Part shown: positions 35,825 to 45,288 of the stretch, in pieces | Numbering within the stretch: position 1 is the first letter of the stretch | Layout: each line of letters starts with the position of its first letter | NCBI RefSeq assembly: GCF_021278965.1 | Contig: NZ_CP065589.1 | Span: 4,283,001 to 4,347,000, forward strand | DNA length: 64,000 nucleotides | Reading direction: 5' to 3' | From: Chryseobacterium capnotolerans | GTDB taxonomy: Bacteria; Bacteroidota; Bacteroidia; Flavobacteriales; Weeksellaceae | Made by a program: the position numbers and the translations under genes | Notes under the pieces: generated by a model | What the model saw: only the letters and a program-made list of their open reading frames with translations | Told to the model about the DNA's origin: nothing | Database searches by the model: none

Positions 35825-35840
35825 TTACACCTTTGTGTAA
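35825..35840 (-). promoter_or_regulatory. inverted repeat TTACAC-N4-GTGTAA, possible response-regulator site
   Basis: A perfect 6-bp inverted repeat with a 4-nt spacer, 48 nt before the regulator start codon. A degenerate copy precedes the next operon at 32909-32924. The rest of the gap from 35841 to 36019 is AT-rich without a gene. Confidence 0.45.
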
Positions 35841-36019
35841 TATTAAAAGTTTGAATTTAGAAGTTAGTTTTTTAGTCCTATTAAAATTAATTATTTTTCT
35901 ACTTCAAAACCTTATTTTTTTAATAAATTTTAACAAATCTAAGCAGGCAGTACATTGGTAATGATTCCTTTACTAATAACCGGAAATAATTTCTGTATTA
36001 TTAAATGAGAAATGGGCTT

Positions 36020-36027
36020 TAATTTTG
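36020..36027 (+). promoter_or_regulatory. TAnnTTTG -7 box before the lipoprotein gene
   Basis: TAATTTTG, about 90 nt before the start codon; no clear -33 TTG. Weak support. Confidence 0.3.
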
Positions 36028-36118
36028 TAAAAAGCAACAAAAATTCATCATATTGCAAGGCATGATTTTTGTAAAATTAAAAAGTAAAAAATCATATTGA
36101 ATATCAAATAATATAATC

Positions 36119-36553
36119 ATGAAAAAAAGTCTTTTAGCACTTGGTGCTGTCCTTACATTAACGGTAATCAGCTGCAAAAAAAGTGAAAGCGGAAACAAAA
36201 GTGTCATTAAAACAGACAGCACAGAAACAGTAGTTACTGATCACAACGGAAAGATTGATTCTGTAAGCCAGAGTTCATCAACGGTTGACGTTAATGGGCA
36301 GAAAACTGAAAAAACAGATTTCGTCTATAAAGCAATGGATGGAACATTGGTAAAAGTAGTATTCAAAAACGATCCGAAAGAAAATACTCTAACCATTACC
36401 AGCAATAAAAAAACATTTGTTCTTACTAAGGCAGAGACCAAAGGAGATGAAACTGTCTATAAAAAAGATGATATGACTGCAAAAGTAAAAGGTGACAGCC
36501 TTCACCTGGAACAAGGAAATAATATCATTCCGCTCAAAAGAACTAAAATCTAA
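36119..36553 (+). CDS. small lipoprotein of unknown function
   Basis: A 144-residue protein with a lipoprotein signal (MKKSLLALGAVLTLTVISC; the lipobox Cys is residue 19). The mature part is Lys/Thr/Asp-rich and beta-prone (DGTLVKVVFKNDPKENTLTI). I do not recognise a named family; it is the type of small envelope lipoprotein frequent in this group. It stands alone, with its own terminator. Confidence 0.75.
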   Translation: MKKSLLALGAVLTLTVISCKKSESGNKSVIKTDSTETVVTDHNGKIDSVSQSSSTVDVNGQKTEKTDFVYKAMDGTLVKVVFKNDPKENTLTITSNKKTFVLTKAETKGDETVYKKDDMTAKVKGDSLHLEQGNNIIPLKRTKI

Positions 36554-36559
36554 AACATA

Positions 36560-36586
36560 AAACCCTCATCTTGAATGAGGGTTTTT
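36560..36586 (+). terminator. terminator of the lipoprotein gene
   Basis: AAACCCTCAT and ATGAGGGTTT pair around a short loop and run into a T stretch, 7 nt after the stop codon. Confidence 0.8.
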
Positions 36587-36616
36587 CATTTCACCTAATC
36601 TCCACTTTTAAGTAAT

Positions 36617-36648
36617 AAAAAAAGCCACCCGTATCCGGATGGCTTTCA
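36617..36648 (-). terminator. terminator of the ribosomal protein cluster
   Basis: On the minus strand AAAGCCATCCG pairs with CGGGTGGCTTT (one mismatch or G-U), followed by T7, 20 nt after the rplQ stop codon. Confidence 0.8.
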
Positions 36649-36666
36649 TTTATATCTGAATGAATA

Positions 36667-37188
36667 TTATTCTTCAGTTTTTTCTTCAGTAGTGTCAGCT
36701 TTAGCTTCTTCTACTTTCTCTTCTACTGCAGGAGCATCAGCTACTACAGCTTCAGCTTTTTTAGGTGCAGCAGTTGATCTTCTGCTTCTTCTTGTAGCTT
36801 TTTTCTCCTCAGCATTCGGGTTGTAAAGCTCGTTGAAATCTACCAATTCGATAAGAGCCATATCAGCAGCATCACCTGGTCTGAAACCTGTCTTAATGAT
36901 TCTTGTATAACCACCGTTTCTTTCAGCGATTTTAGGAGCTACAGTTCTGAATAATTCAGCAACCGCAAATTTATTTTGAAGGTAAGAGAATACTACTCTT
37001 CTGTTATGTGTAGTATCTTCTTTTGCTTTTGTTAATAGAGGCTCAACATATACTCTTAAAGCTTTAGCTTTAGCTACAGTAGTGTTGATTCTTTTATGCT
37101 CAATTAGAGAACAAGCCATATTAGAAAGTAAAGCGCTTCTGTGAGAAGCTGTTCTTCCTAAGTGATTGAATTTTTTACCGTGTCTCAT
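36667..37188 (-). CDS. rplQ: 50S ribosomal protein L17
   Basis: A 173-residue protein. The first 115 residues are the conserved L17 fold ([20 protein letters not shown], then LEHKRI-like [10 protein letters not shown] and GGYTRI). A charged Lys/Arg then Ala/Glu-rich tail of about 50 residues follows, as in other flavobacterial L17 proteins. It binds 23S rRNA domain III near the exit tunnel. It ends the cluster and starts 6 nt after rpoA. Confidence 0.96.
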   Translation of the reverse strand: MRHGKKFNHLGRTASHRSALLSNMACSLIEHKRINTTVAKAKALRVYVEPLLTKAKEDTTHNRRVVFSYLQNKFAVAELFRTVAPKIAERNGGYTRIIKTGFRPGDAADMALIELVDFNELYNPNAEEKKATRRSRRSTAAPKKAEAVVADAPAVEEKVEEAKADTTEEKTEE

Positions 37189-37194
37189 TATTAA

Positions 37195-38190
37195 TTATTT
37201 ATCAGCGTCTAACTTATATTTTGCAACGTCGAAACCGAAGTTAAGACCTTTTGAATGCACTAATTCTTCTAGTTCTGTCAAAGATTTTTTACCAAAATTT
37301 CTGAATTTCATCAAATCAGACTTACTGTAAGAAACAAGTTCTCCAAGAGTTTCTACTTCAGCTGCTTTCAGACAGTTAAGGGCTCTTACAGAAAGATCCA
37401 TATCTGCTAATTTAGACTTAAGTAGTTGTCTTGTATGAAGCGTCTCTTCGTCATATTGGATAGATGCTTTTACAGCTTCAGTTTCAAGCGTGATTCTCTC
37501 ATCAGAGAATAGCATGAAATGATAAATTAATATCTTAGAAGCTTCTGTTAAAGCATTCTGAGGGCTGATAGACCCATCAGTTTCTATATCTAATACAAGT
37601 TTTTCGTAGTCTGTTTTTTGCTCTACACGATAATTTTCAATGCTATACTGTACTTTCTTGATCGGCGTGAAAATAGAGTCAATTGCAATAGTACCTACAG
37701 GTGCATTGTTTGACTTATTTTGTTCAGAAGGAACATATCCTCTTCCTTTTTCAATATTGAAAGTAATTTCGAAAGTTACATCAGTATTTAGGTTACAAAT
37801 CACTAAATCCGGGTTTAAAACCTCGAATCCGTTGATCGATTTTCCTAAATCACCAGCAGTAATAATCGTTTGACCTGAAACTTTAGCAACAACCTGCTCG
37901 TTAGCCTGGCCTTCTGCTGCAGCTTTTAATCTAACCTGCTTTAGGTTAAGAATAATTTCGGTAACGTCTTCGATTACTCCTGGAATAGTTGAAAATTCGT
38001 GCTCTACACCTTCTATTTTGATAGATGAAATAGCATATCCTTCCAGAGAAGAAAGCAACACTCTTCTCAAAGCATTACCGATTGTAAGCCCGAAACCTGG
38101 TTCTAAAGGTCTGAATTCAAATTGACCTTTAAATTCATCAGAGTTAAGTAAAATTACTTTATCGGGTTTTATGAATTGTAAAATTGCCAT
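37195..38190 (-). CDS. rpoA: DNA-directed RNA polymerase subunit alpha
   Basis: A 331-residue alpha subunit. The N-terminal assembly domain has [21 protein letters not shown], and the C-terminal domain (about 255-320) has the DNA/activator-binding helix-hairpin-helix motif [13 protein letters not shown]. The subunit dimerises to start core RNA polymerase assembly. It sits in the usual rpsD-rpoA-rplQ order. Confidence 0.97.
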   Translation of the reverse strand: MAILQFIKPDKVILLNSDEFKGQFEFRPLEPGFGLTIGNALRRVLLSSLEGYAISSIKIEGVEHEFSTIPGVIEDVTEIILNLKQVRLKAAAEGQANEQVVAKVSGQTIITAGDLGKSINGFEVLNPDLVICNLNTDVTFEITFNIEKGRGYVPSEQNKSNNAPVGTIAIDSIFTPIKKVQYSIENYRVEQKTDYEKLVLDIETDGSISPQNALTEASKILIYHFMLFSDERITLETEAVKASIQYDEETLHTRQLLKSKLADMDLSVRALNCLKAAEVETLGELVSYSKSDLMKFRNFGKKSLTELEELVHSKGLNFGFDVAKYKLDADK

Positions 38191-38223
38191 ATTATTGGGT
38201 TGAGCAAAAATTTGATTAAAAAA

Positions 38224-38832
38224 TTATTTAGAGTAAAGTTCGACGATAAGGTTCTCCTTAATGTCCTCCGGAATTTGGATTCTTTCAGGAGCAGAAATGA
38301 AGGTACCTTCTTTCTTCTCATCGTTGAATTGTAACCACTCATAGTTTGACTTAGAAGCCAATGCATTGGTAACAACTTCAAGAGACTTAGACTTTTCTCT
38401 TACAGCGATTACATCACCAGCTTTTACCAAGTAAGAAGGAATATTAAGAATTTCTCCGTTCACAGTGATGTGTCTGTGAGAAACTAATTGTCTTGCTCCA
38501 GATCTAGTTTTAGCAAAACCTAATCTGAAAACAACGTTATCCAATCTTGATTCACAAAGTTGTAATAGAACTTCACCTGTTACTCCTTTGCTTCTGTGTG
38601 CTTTTTCAAATAAGTTAGCAAACTGTCTTTCTAAGATACCGTAAGTATATTTAGCTTTTTGTTTTTCAGCTAACTGAACTGCGTATTCTGATTTCTTAGC
38701 ACCTCTTCTTTTGTTAGGACCGTGTTGTCCTGGCGGTTGGTTTTTTCTTTTTTCGAAGTTCTTATCATCTCCGTAGATTGCAGCACCAAACTTTCTAGCA
38801 ATCTTAGTTTTAGGTCCAATATATCTTGCCAT
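38224..38832 (-). CDS. rpsD: 30S ribosomal protein S4
   Basis: A 202-residue protein with the S4 RNA-binding domain at about 93-155 ([26 protein letters not shown]). The N-terminus has no CxxC zinc site, so this is the C-minus form. S4 starts 30S assembly on 16S rRNA and often regulates the alpha operon in other bacteria; no such site is visible here. Confidence 0.97.
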   Translation of the reverse strand: MARYIGPKTKIARKFGAAIYGDDKNFEKRKNQPPGQHGPNKRRGAKKSEYAVQLAEKQKAKYTYGILERQFANLFEKAHRSKGVTGEVLLQLCESRLDNVVFRLGFAKTRSGARQLVSHRHITVNGEILNIPSYLVKAGDVIAVREKSKSLEVVTNALASKSNYEWLQFNDEKKEGTFISAPERIQIPEDIKENLIVELYSK

Positions 38833-38851
38833 AATGGGTAAATTCTAAAAA

Positions 38852-39241
38852 TTAAACTCTTCTTCTTTTTGGTGGTCTACATCCGTTGTGTGGCATAGGC
38901 GTCACGTCAACGATTTCTGAAACTTCAATTCCTGAATTGTGGATAGATCTGATAGCAGATTCTCTACCTGCACCTGGACCTTTCACAAACACCTTTACTC
39001 TTCTTAAACCAGCTTCGTGAGCTACAGCAGAGCAATTTTCAGCTGCCATCTGAGCAGCAAATGGAGTATTCTTTTTAGAACCTCTGAAACCCATTTTACC
39101 GGCAGAAGCCCAAGAGATAACCTCTCCGTTTTTATTTGTTAAAGAAATGATGATGTTATTGAAAGAAGCTTGAATATGTGCTTCACCAATAGCTTCAACT
39201 TTTACTTTTCTTTTCTTAACTACTTTAGTTTGTTTTGCCAT
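38852..39241 (-). CDS. rpsK: 30S ribosomal protein S11
   Basis: A 129-residue protein with the S11 signature near the C-terminus ([18 protein letters not shown]). It lines the 30S platform near the E site. Normal length, 12 nt after rpsM. Confidence 0.97.
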   Translation of the reverse strand: MAKQTKVVKKRKVKVEAIGEAHIQASFNNIIISLTNKNGEVISWASAGKMGFRGSKKNTPFAAQMAAENCSAVAHEAGLRRVKVFVKGPGAGRESAIRSIHNSGIEVSEIVDVTPMPHNGCRPPKRRRV

Positions 39242-39253
39242 AATTCCTAACGA

Positions 39254-39631
39254 TTATTTACTAGCTTTTTTCTTGTTAGCAACAGTTTTTCTCTTTCCTT
39301 TTCGGGTTCTAGAGTTGTTTTTCGTTCTCTGGCCTCTTAAAGGTAATCCAAGTCTGTGACGTATTCCTCGTTGGCATCCTATGTCCATCAATCTCTTGAT
39401 GTTCAATTGCACTTCAGATCTTAATTCTCCTTCAACTTTTACGTTGTCTAAGATATAAGTTCTGATGGCAGCCAATTCATCGTCATTCCATTCGTTGACT
39501 TTTTTGTCTTCGCTGATACCGGCAGCTTTAAGGATTTCAGAAGAAGTACTTCTTCCAACTCCGTAGATGTAAGTTAAACCGATAACTCCTCTTTTGTTTT
39601 TTGGTAAATCAATACCTGCAATTCTCGCCAT
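39254..39631 (-). CDS. rpsM: 30S ribosomal protein S13
   Basis: A 125-residue protein ([40 protein letters not shown]) with the basic tail [15 protein letters not shown] that reaches toward the P-site tRNA. It follows rpmJ by 7 nt. Confidence 0.97.
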   Translation of the reverse strand: MARIAGIDLPKNKRGVIGLTYIYGVGRSTSSEILKAAGISEDKKVNEWNDDELAAIRTYILDNVKVEGELRSEVQLNIKRLMDIGCQRGIRHRLGLPLRGQRTKNNSRTRKGKRKTVANKKKASK

Positions 39632-39638
39632 AATTTAA

Positions 39639-39754
39639 TTAACCTTGTCTTTGTTTAAATTTTGGGTTCTTCTTGTTGATTACGAACAGTACACCTTTTC
39701 TGCGTACGATTTTGCAATCAGCGCTTCTTTTTTAATTGATGCTCTTACTTTCAT
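39639..39754 (-). pseudogene. rpmJ: 50S ribosomal protein L36, one base missing in the given sequence
   Basis: From ATG 39754 the frame reads MKVRASIKK and then goes wrong at an A6 run. With seven A the frame continues as [20 protein letters not shown] and ends in FKQRQG at the stop 39639-39641, a 38-residue L36 of the C-minus type (only one Cys). The 116-nt length is one short of the 117 needed. Since L36 is present and intact in practically all relatives, this is most probably a base-call error and the gene is real. Confidence 0.85.
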
Positions 39755-39780
39755 TTTGATAGTATTTATTTTTTACAAAT

Positions 39781-39808
39781 GCCAAATGGAATGAGAATTC
39801 CATTTGGC
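39781..39808 (-). promoter_or_regulatory. strong hairpin between infA and rpmJ
   Basis: GCCAAATGGAAT and ATTCCATTTGGC make a perfect 12-bp stem with a GAGA loop. There is no T run right after it on the minus strand, so it is more likely an RNA processing or stability site at the spc/alpha boundary than a full terminator. Confidence 0.55.
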
Positions 39809-39817
39809 TAAATGTTT

Positions 39818-40033
39818 TTAATATCTAAATGTGATTCTCCCTTTCGTTAAATCATAGGGAGACATTTCTAGTTTCACCTTATCACCAGGTAAAAGTTTAA
39901 TATAGTGCATTCGCATTTTACCAGAAATATGAGCAATAAGAATATGCCCATTTTCAAGTTCTACGCGGAACTGAGCGTTCGAAAGTGCTTCCGTTATAAC
40001 GCCGTCTTGTTCAATATGTTTTTGTTTTGCCAT
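39818..40033 (-). CDS. infA: translation initiation factor IF-1
   Basis: A 71-residue OB-fold protein ([49 protein letters not shown]). It binds the 30S A site during initiation. It is 3 nt after secY and in its usual place before rpmJ. Confidence 0.97.
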   Translation of the reverse strand: MAKQKHIEQDGVITEALSNAQFRVELENGHILIAHISGKMRMHYIKLLPGDKVKLEMSPYDLTKGRITFRY

Positions 40034-40036
40034 AAA

Positions 40037-41416
40037 TTAATATCCAGTCGTTCTAGACAGTTTAGACTGCATTAAGCCATCATAATGATGATTCAGCAGA
40101 TATGTATTAATCTGTTGAACTGTATCTAAAATTACACCTACCATAATTAATAGTGACGTTCCCCCGAAAAATAGGGCAAACGCATCTGTCTGAACAAAGC
40201 TTCCATGCACAATTGCTGGAAGAACTGCAAAGATAGATAAAAAAATCGCACCTGGCAAGGTAATTTTTGATAAAATATCATCTAAGTAATCTGCTGTCTC
40301 TTTTCCGGGTCTTACTTTCGGTACTAAACCTCCATTTCTCTTTAGATCATCAGCCATTTGGTTTACCGGAATTGTAATTGCAGTATAGAAAAACGAGAAG
40401 ATAATAATTAATAGCGCAAACAATACATTGTACTGCCAGCTAAAAACATTCTTGAAACCTGCAAGAAAAGTGTTGGACTCATCGAATTTTGTTAATAATC
40501 CTGGTACGAACATCAATGCCTGAGCAAAGATAATTGGCATTACACCAGCAGCATTTACTTTCAATGGAATCCATTGTCTTGCGCCCTGCATAAGATTCTT
40601 GTTTACACCTCCTCTTGCTTGAGCTCTGCTTACATACTGAATAGGAATTTTTCTAACAGCAACTGATAAAATCACTGCTAAAAGAACTACCAACATCCAG
40701 AATAATACTTCGATAAGGATCATGATAGATCCCATTCCTCCTTTTCCGTTCTGCACGGCCATCTCCTGTACGAATGCCTCAGGCAATCTTGAAAGGATCC
40801 CCACCATAATAAGGATAGAGATACCATTTCCGATTCCCTTATCGGTAATCTTTTCACCTAACCACATTGCAAACACTGAACCACCTACCAAGATTACAAT
40901 ACTTGGCAACCAGAACATGATTGAATTTGGTTCTACAAAATATGCAGATTGGAATTGAGCATATGGTAAGAATAATTGAGTAATAGAAGTTAAGTAAGAA
41001 GGTGCCTGTACCAGACAAACCCCGATCGTTAACCATCTTGTAATTTGGTTCAATGTATTTCTACCTGACTCTCCATCTTTCTGAAGCTTCTGAAGATAAG
41101 GAATAGCCATCCCCATCAACTGAACAATAATAGAAGCAGAAATATAAGGCATGATTCCCAACGCCATTACGGAAGCGTGGCTGAAAGCTCCCCCCGTAAA
41201 CGACGAAAGCAAGCCAAGGAGACCTGCTCCTTGCTTGTTACCGCCTTGATTTTTATAATGCTCTAAGAGATCTCCCACCTCTGCAAGGTTAATTGCCGGA
41301 AGTGAGATATAAGATGCGAATCTATACACAAGGATAATCCCTAAAGTGAAGAGAATTTTATCTCTTAATTCTTTAAGACTCCAAATATTTTTAAGTGTTT
41401 GTATAAATTCTTTCAT
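40037..41416 (-). CDS. secY: protein translocase subunit SecY
   Basis: A 459-residue protein with ten transmembrane segments. The plug and pore-ring region is in GLLGLLSSFTGGAFSHASVMALG, and the cytosolic loops near 250-270 (RKIPIQYVSRAQ) and 355-370 bind SecA and ribosomes. It forms the SecYEG channel. The first periplasmic loop is longer than in E. coli and contains GGNKQGAG. It lies between rplO and infA as usual. Confidence 0.97.
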   Translation of the reverse strand: MKEFIQTLKNIWSLKELRDKILFTLGIILVYRFASYISLPAINLAEVGDLLEHYKNQGGNKQGAGLLGLLSSFTGGAFSHASVMALGIMPYISASIIVQLMGMAIPYLQKLQKDGESGRNTLNQITRWLTIGVCLVQAPSYLTSITQLFLPYAQFQSAYFVEPNSIMFWLPSIVILVGGSVFAMWLGEKITDKGIGNGISILIMVGILSRLPEAFVQEMAVQNGKGGMGSIMILIEVLFWMLVVLLAVILSVAVRKIPIQYVSRAQARGGVNKNLMQGARQWIPLKVNAAGVMPIIFAQALMFVPGLLTKFDESNTFLAGFKNVFSWQYNVLFALLIIIFSFFYTAITIPVNQMADDLKRNGGLVPKVRPGKETADYLDDILSKITLPGAIFLSIFAVLPAIVHGSFVQTDAFALFFGGTSLLIMVGVILDTVQQINTYLLNHHYDGLMQSKLSRTTGY

Positions 41417-41425
41417 TAGTAAGTA

Positions 41426-41875
41426 TTATAAGGTAATTGCTTTTCCACCTGCCTTAGCAATAAGCTCTTCAGCAGATTTCGTGAATTTATCAGCAGAGAT
41501 TGAAACCGCAGATTTCAATTCTCCTCTACCCATAATTTTCACTAATTCGTTTTTAGAAACGATACCATTTGCTACTAAAACTTCTTTCGTGATCTCTCCA
41601 GTGATGGATTTGTTCTCGATTAAAGTCTGGATAGTATCAAGGTTCACACCTCTAAACTCTTTTCTGTTTACGTTTTTGAATCCGAATTTAGGTAATCTTC
41701 TTTGTAAAGGCATCTGTCCACCTTCGAAACCGATTTTCTGAGAATAACCAGCTCTAGCTTTCTGACCTTTGTGTCCTTTTGTTGAAGTACCTCCTTTTCC
41801 ACTACCTTGACCTCTACCAATTCTTTTTGAGTTGAAAGTAGATCCTGCAGCAGGTTGTATATTATTTAAATTCAT
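41426..41875 (-). CDS. rplO: 50S ribosomal protein L15
   Basis: A 149-residue protein with the Gly/Lys/Arg-rich N-terminal extension (KRIGRGQGSGKGGTSTKGHK) that threads into 23S rRNA, followed by the globular L15 domain. 9 nt before secY. Confidence 0.97.
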   Translation of the reverse strand: MNLNNIQPAAGSTFNSKRIGRGQGSGKGGTSTKGHKGQKARAGYSQKIGFEGGQMPLQRRLPKFGFKNVNRKEFRGVNLDTIQTLIENKSITGEITKEVLVANGIVSKNELVKIMGRGELKSAVSISADKFTKSAEELIAKAGGKAITL

Positions 41876-41896
41876 TTTAATTTCTCTTTTATAAAA

Positions 41897-42073
41897 TTAT
41901 TTTTGAACTTCTAGTAAGTGGCCTACAGCAGCGATCATTCCTAAGATAGAAGGAGTAGCTTCGTGCTCTACAACTTGGTGAAGTTTTTTTAATCCTAATG
42001 CTTCAAGCGTTCTCTTTTGGGTTTTTGTTCTACCAATAGCGCTTCTTACTTGCTTTACTTTAATTGTTGCCAT
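41897..42073 (-). CDS. rpmD: 50S ribosomal protein L30
   Basis: A 58-residue protein, MATIKVKQVRSAIGRTKTQK at the start and HLLEVQK at the end, with the L30 core LEALGLKKLHQ. It binds 23S rRNA near the 5S rRNA. It lies in the normal rpsE-rpmD-rplO order and its frame is intact. Confidence 0.95.
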   Translation of the reverse strand: MATIKVKQVRSAIGRTKTQKRTLEALGLKKLHQVVEHEATPSILGMIAAVGHLLEVQK

Positions 42074-42084
42074 TGTTTTATTTA

Positions 42085-42606
42085 TTAACCGTTAAACACT
42101 TTACTTAGAGAAACTCCTCTCATTCTAGCAATCTCTTCAGGTCTTCTGATGTCTAATAACGCTTTGAAAGTAGCTTTCACCACGTTGTGAGGGTTAGAAG
42201 ATCCTTTAGATTTTGAAAGGATATCGTGAATACCAGCTGATTCCAATACCGCTCTTACCGCACCACCTGCAATAAGTCCTGTACCGTGAGAAGCAGGTCT
42301 TAAGAAGATATCTGCACCACCGTATCTAGCAGTAGTTTGGTGAGGAATAGTGTGGTTCATTACTGGAACTTTAACAAGGTTTTTCTTAGCGTCTTCAACT
42401 GCTTTAGCAATTGCAGAAGCAACCTCTTTAGATTTTCCTAAACCAAAACCGATAACACCTTCTTCATTACCTACTACAACAATAGCAGAAAATCCGAAAG
42501 CTCTACCTCCTTTAGTTACTTTTGTTACTCTGTTAACAGCTACGAGACGATCTTTTAATTCTAATCCTCCCGGTTTTACTCTTTCTATATTATCTAGTCC
42601 TAACAT
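42085..42606 (-). CDS. rpsE: 30S ribosomal protein S5
   Basis: A 173-residue protein. The double-stranded-RNA-binding N-domain contains [19 protein letters not shown], and the C-domain has the Gly-rich loop [22 protein letters not shown]5 takes part in decoding accuracy and mRNA unwinding at the entry tunnel. Confidence 0.97.
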   Translation of the reverse strand: MLGLDNIERVKPGGLELKDRLVAVNRVTKVTKGGRAFGFSAIVVVGNEEGVIGFGLGKSKEVASAIAKAVEDAKKNLVKVPVMNHTIPHQTTARYGGADIFLRPASHGTGLIAGGAVRAVLESAGIHDILSKSKGSSNPHNVVKATFKALLDIRRPEEIARMRGVSLSKVFNG

Positions 42607-42625
42607 ATTTTCCGAAATTTAATGA

Positions 42626-42979
42626 TTAGAATTTAAGTCCACCTTCTCTCGCACCATCAGCTAGAGCTTTTACTCTACCGTGGTATACGAAACCGTTTCT
42701 GTCAAATACAATACTTTCGATTCCTGCAGCGATAGCTTTAGCAGCGATAGCTTTACCAACAGCAGCAGAAACTTCAGTCTTAGTACCTTTAGCGTCTACA
42801 CCTTTCTCTCTTGAAGAAGCTGATGCTAAAGTTTTACCATTTTTATCGTCGATTAACTGAGCGTAAATTTCCTTATTACTTTTGTATACAGATAATCTTG
42901 GCAATTCAGAAGATCCAGAGATTTTCCCTCTTACTCTTCTTTTGATTCTTATTCTTTTTTCTAATTTACTTAATGCCAT
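42626..42979 (-). CDS. rplR: 50S ribosomal protein L18
   Basis: A 117-residue protein ([40 protein letters not shown]). It carries 5S rRNA onto the large subunit together with L5. Normal length. Confidence 0.97.
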   Translation of the reverse strand: MALSKLEKRIRIKRRVRGKISGSSELPRLSVYKSNKEIYAQLIDDKNGKTLASASSREKGVDAKGTKTEVSAAVGKAIAAKAIAAGIESIVFDRNGFVYHGRVKALADGAREGGLKF

Positions 42980-42994
42980 AATACTTATAATTTA

Positions 42995-43540
42995 TTAAGC
43001 AGATTTACCAGCTTTACGTCTAACAATTTCTCCTACGAATCTTACACCTTTTCCTTTGTATGGCTCAGGCTTTCTGAAAGATCTGATCTTTGCAGCAACC
43101 ATTCCTAGAAGTTGGTTATCGTGAGACGTTAAAGTAATAATTGGGTTTTTACCTTTTTCAGTCAATGTATCAACTTTTACTTCGCTTGGAAGTTCTAGTA
43201 CAATACCGTGAGAGAATCCTAAAGCTAACTCAAGTTTTTGACCTGCGTGTGAAGCTCTATATCCTACCCCTACTAGTTCTAGTTTCTTTTCGAAACCATT
43301 TGAAACACCAACAATCATGTTGTTGATTAACGCTCTGTATAAACCGTGAAGCGCTTTGTGTTGTTTAGTATCAGATGGTCTGTTTACGTTCAGTTCCCCA
43401 TCTTTTTGTTCTATAGTAATTCCTGCTGTAAGCTCCTGAGAAAGTTCTCCTTTTGCTCCTTTTACAGTTACTACACCGTTGTTTTCAGTGATGGTAACTC
43501 CAGCTGGAATTGTTATAATTGCTTTACCAATTCTTGACAT
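42995..43540 (-). CDS. rplF: 50S ribosomal protein L6
   Basis: A 181-residue protein of two repeated domains, with the signature near the C-terminus PEPYKGKGVRFVGE. It lies near the sarcin-ricin loop and the factor-binding site. Normal length. Confidence 0.97.
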   Translation of the reverse strand: MSRIGKAIITIPAGVTITENNGVVTVKGAKGELSQELTAGITIEQKDGELNVNRPSDTKQHKALHGLYRALINNMIVGVSNGFEKKLELVGVGYRASHAGQKLELALGFSHGIVLELPSEVKVDTLTEKGKNPIITLTSHDNQLLGMVAAKIRSFRKPEPYKGKGVRFVGEIVRRKAGKSA

Positions 43541-43557
43541 TTTCCTCTGATTAAAAA

Positions 43558-43956
43558 TTAATAAACATAGCAGATTACTTCACCGCCTACTTTCTCTTCT
43601 CTAGCTTTCTTGTCAGTCATTACTCCTTTAGAAGTAGAGATGATAGAAATACCCAAACCGTTTAGTACTCTTGGAAGTTCAGTAGAACCTTTGTACTGTC
43701 TTAAACCTGGTCTTGAAGCTCTTTGAATAGACTTAATAGCAGGTTTGTTAGTTTGCTTATCGTACTTTAAAGCGATTTTGATCACTCCTTGAACAGCGTT
43801 ATCTTCAAACTTGTAGTTTAAGATATACCCTTGATCAAATAGGATCTTAGTAATCTCCTTTTTGATTTTCGATGCAGGAATTTCCACCACTTTGTGGCCT
43901 GCGCTTTGTGCGTTCCTTACTCTTGTTAGGAAATCTGAAATTGGATCTGTTACCAT
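43558..43956 (-). CDS. rpsH: 30S ribosomal protein S8
   Basis: A 132-residue protein (DPISDFLTRVRNAQSAGHK; the C-terminal signature GISIISTSKGVMTDKKARE). It binds the central domain of 16S rRNA. In E. coli S8 represses the spc operon at rplE; a comparable site cannot be shown here, but a hairpin lies just upstream of this gene. Confidence 0.97.
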   Translation of the reverse strand: MVTDPISDFLTRVRNAQSAGHKVVEIPASKIKKEITKILFDQGYILNYKFEDNAVQGVIKIALKYDKQTNKPAIKSIQRASRPGLRQYKGSTELPRVLNGLGISIISTSKGVMTDKKAREEKVGGEVICYVY

Positions 43957-44014
43957 TTTTCTTTTATAAATTATTGGTTAAAGAACAATCAGTTTTGAAA
44001 AGACTTGAAGAGAA

Positions 44015-44050
44015 AAATATCAGACGTCAGAAAACTTCGGTCTGATATTT
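44015..44050 (-). promoter_or_regulatory. hairpin in the rpsN-rpsH gap
   Basis: AAATATCAGAC and GTCTGATATTT form a perfect 11-bp stem with a 14-nt loop inside a 146-nt gap, far longer than the other gaps of the cluster. It could be an attenuator, a processing site or a regulatory protein site. Confidence 0.5.
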
Positions 44051-44102
44051 ATTCTTTAGTATCTTGACAACTTAATTGTCCCGATTTTTTATCTAGTAAT
44101 TA

Positions 44103-44372
44103 TTACCAGCTAGCTTTTCTTACACCTGGGATAAGACCGTTGTTAGCCATTTCTCTGAAAGTTACTCTGGAAATACCAAACGTTCTCATGTATCCTCTTG
44201 GTCTACCTGTTAATTTACATCTGTTGTGTAATCTTACAGGAGAAGCATTTTTAGGCAATTTTTGAAGTCCTTCGTAATCACCAGCTTCTTTAAGAGCTTG
44301 TCTTTTAGCAGCGTATTTAGCAACTAGTGCTTCTCTTTTGCGCTCACGCGCTTTCATTGATTCTTTAGCCAT
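44103..44372 (-). CDS. rpsN: 30S ribosomal protein S14
   Basis: An 89-residue protein of the long, zinc-free (C-minus) type: one Cys only, with [19 protein letters not shown] and the C-terminus GVRKASW. It joins the 30S head late in assembly. It begins 3 nt after rplE. Confidence 0.97.
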   Translation of the reverse strand: MAKESMKARERKREALVAKYAAKRQALKEAGDYEGLQKLPKNASPVRLHNRCKLTGRPRGYMRTFGISRVTFREMANNGLIPGVRKASW

Positions 44373-44375
44373 TTC

Positions 44376-44927
44376 TTAGTTCTTTTTAAATGGTAAACCG
44401 AAGTGAGTTAATAATGCTTTAGCTTCTTTATCTGTTTTCGCTGTTGTAACGAAAGTGATGTCCATCCCTTGGATTTTTTTCACTTTGTCAATTACGATTT
44501 CAGGGAAGATAATTTGCTCAGTAATACCTAAGTTGTAGTTACCTCTACCATCGAAACCATCAGCTTTGATTCCAGAGAAATCTCTGATACGAGGCAAAGC
44601 AGAAGCAGTAAGTCTGTCTAAGAATTCATACATTTGGTTTCCTCTTAGGGTAACTTTCGCACCTACAGGCATACCTTTTCTCAATTTGAAAGCAGCTTCG
44701 TCTTTCTTAGAGATTGTACCAACAGCTTTTTGACCTGTGATATTCGTAAGCTCTTCTACAGCATAATCAATGATTTTTTTGTCTGCAGTAGCATCACCTA
44801 AACCTTGTGATACAACGATTTTCTCTAATTTAGGTACTTGCATTACTGACTTGTACCCGAATTCTTCCATCATTGCAGGAACAATTGTCTCTTTATATGC
44901 TTTTTTGGGTCTTGCTATATATTCCAT
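44376..44927 (-). CDS. rplE: 50S ribosomal protein L5
   Basis: A 183-residue protein ([40 protein letters not shown]). It binds 5S rRNA and contacts the P-site tRNA. Normal length. Confidence 0.97.
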   Translation of the reverse strand: MEYIARPKKAYKETIVPAMMEEFGYKSVMQVPKLEKIVVSQGLGDATADKKIIDYAVEELTNITGQKAVGTISKKDEAAFKLRKGMPVGAKVTLRGNQMYEFLDRLTASALPRIRDFSGIKADGFDGRGNYNLGITEQIIFPEIVIDKVKKIQGMDITFVTTAKTDKEAKALLTHFGLPFKKN

Positions 44928-44940
44928 GTGTTATTTAAAA

Positions 44941-45267
44941 TTATAAAGTTTCACCCGTTTTTTTGTTGATTCTTACTTTCTTATCTCCTTCGATTTTGTA
45001 ACCGATTTTGATAGCTTTTCCGTCTTTACCAACTAAAGCTACGTTTGAGATGTGGATAGAAGCTTCTCTTTCAACGATTCCTCCTTGAGGGTTTGAAGCT
45101 GAAGGCTTAACGTGCTTTTTGATGATGTTAAGTCCTGCAACAATTACTCTTGGGTCTCTTCCTTCTTTTTTGATCACTTCAATAACTTCACCAGTCTTAC
45201 CTTTGATATCTTTCTTACCAGTAGTAATGATTACGTTATCTCCTCTTTTTATTTTTAACTTTGACAT
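44941..45267 (-). CDS. rplX: 50S ribosomal protein L24
   Basis: A 108-residue protein with the KOW motif near the N-terminus (IKRGDNVIITTGKKDIKGKT). An early assembly protein that binds the 5' end of 23S rRNA. Confidence 0.97.
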   Translation of the reverse strand: MSKLKIKRGDNVIITTGKKDIKGKTGEVIEVIKKEGRDPRVIVAGLNIIKKHVKPSASNPQGGIVEREASIHISNVALVGKDGKAIKIGYKIEGDKKVRINKKTGETL

Positions 45268-45288
45268 TTCTTTAAAAAATTTTAAAAA

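Noticed and set aside
36019..36222. Minus-strand frame of 67 codons over the lipoprotein start
   Set aside because: It is antisense to a good signal peptide and lipobox; no protein-like features.
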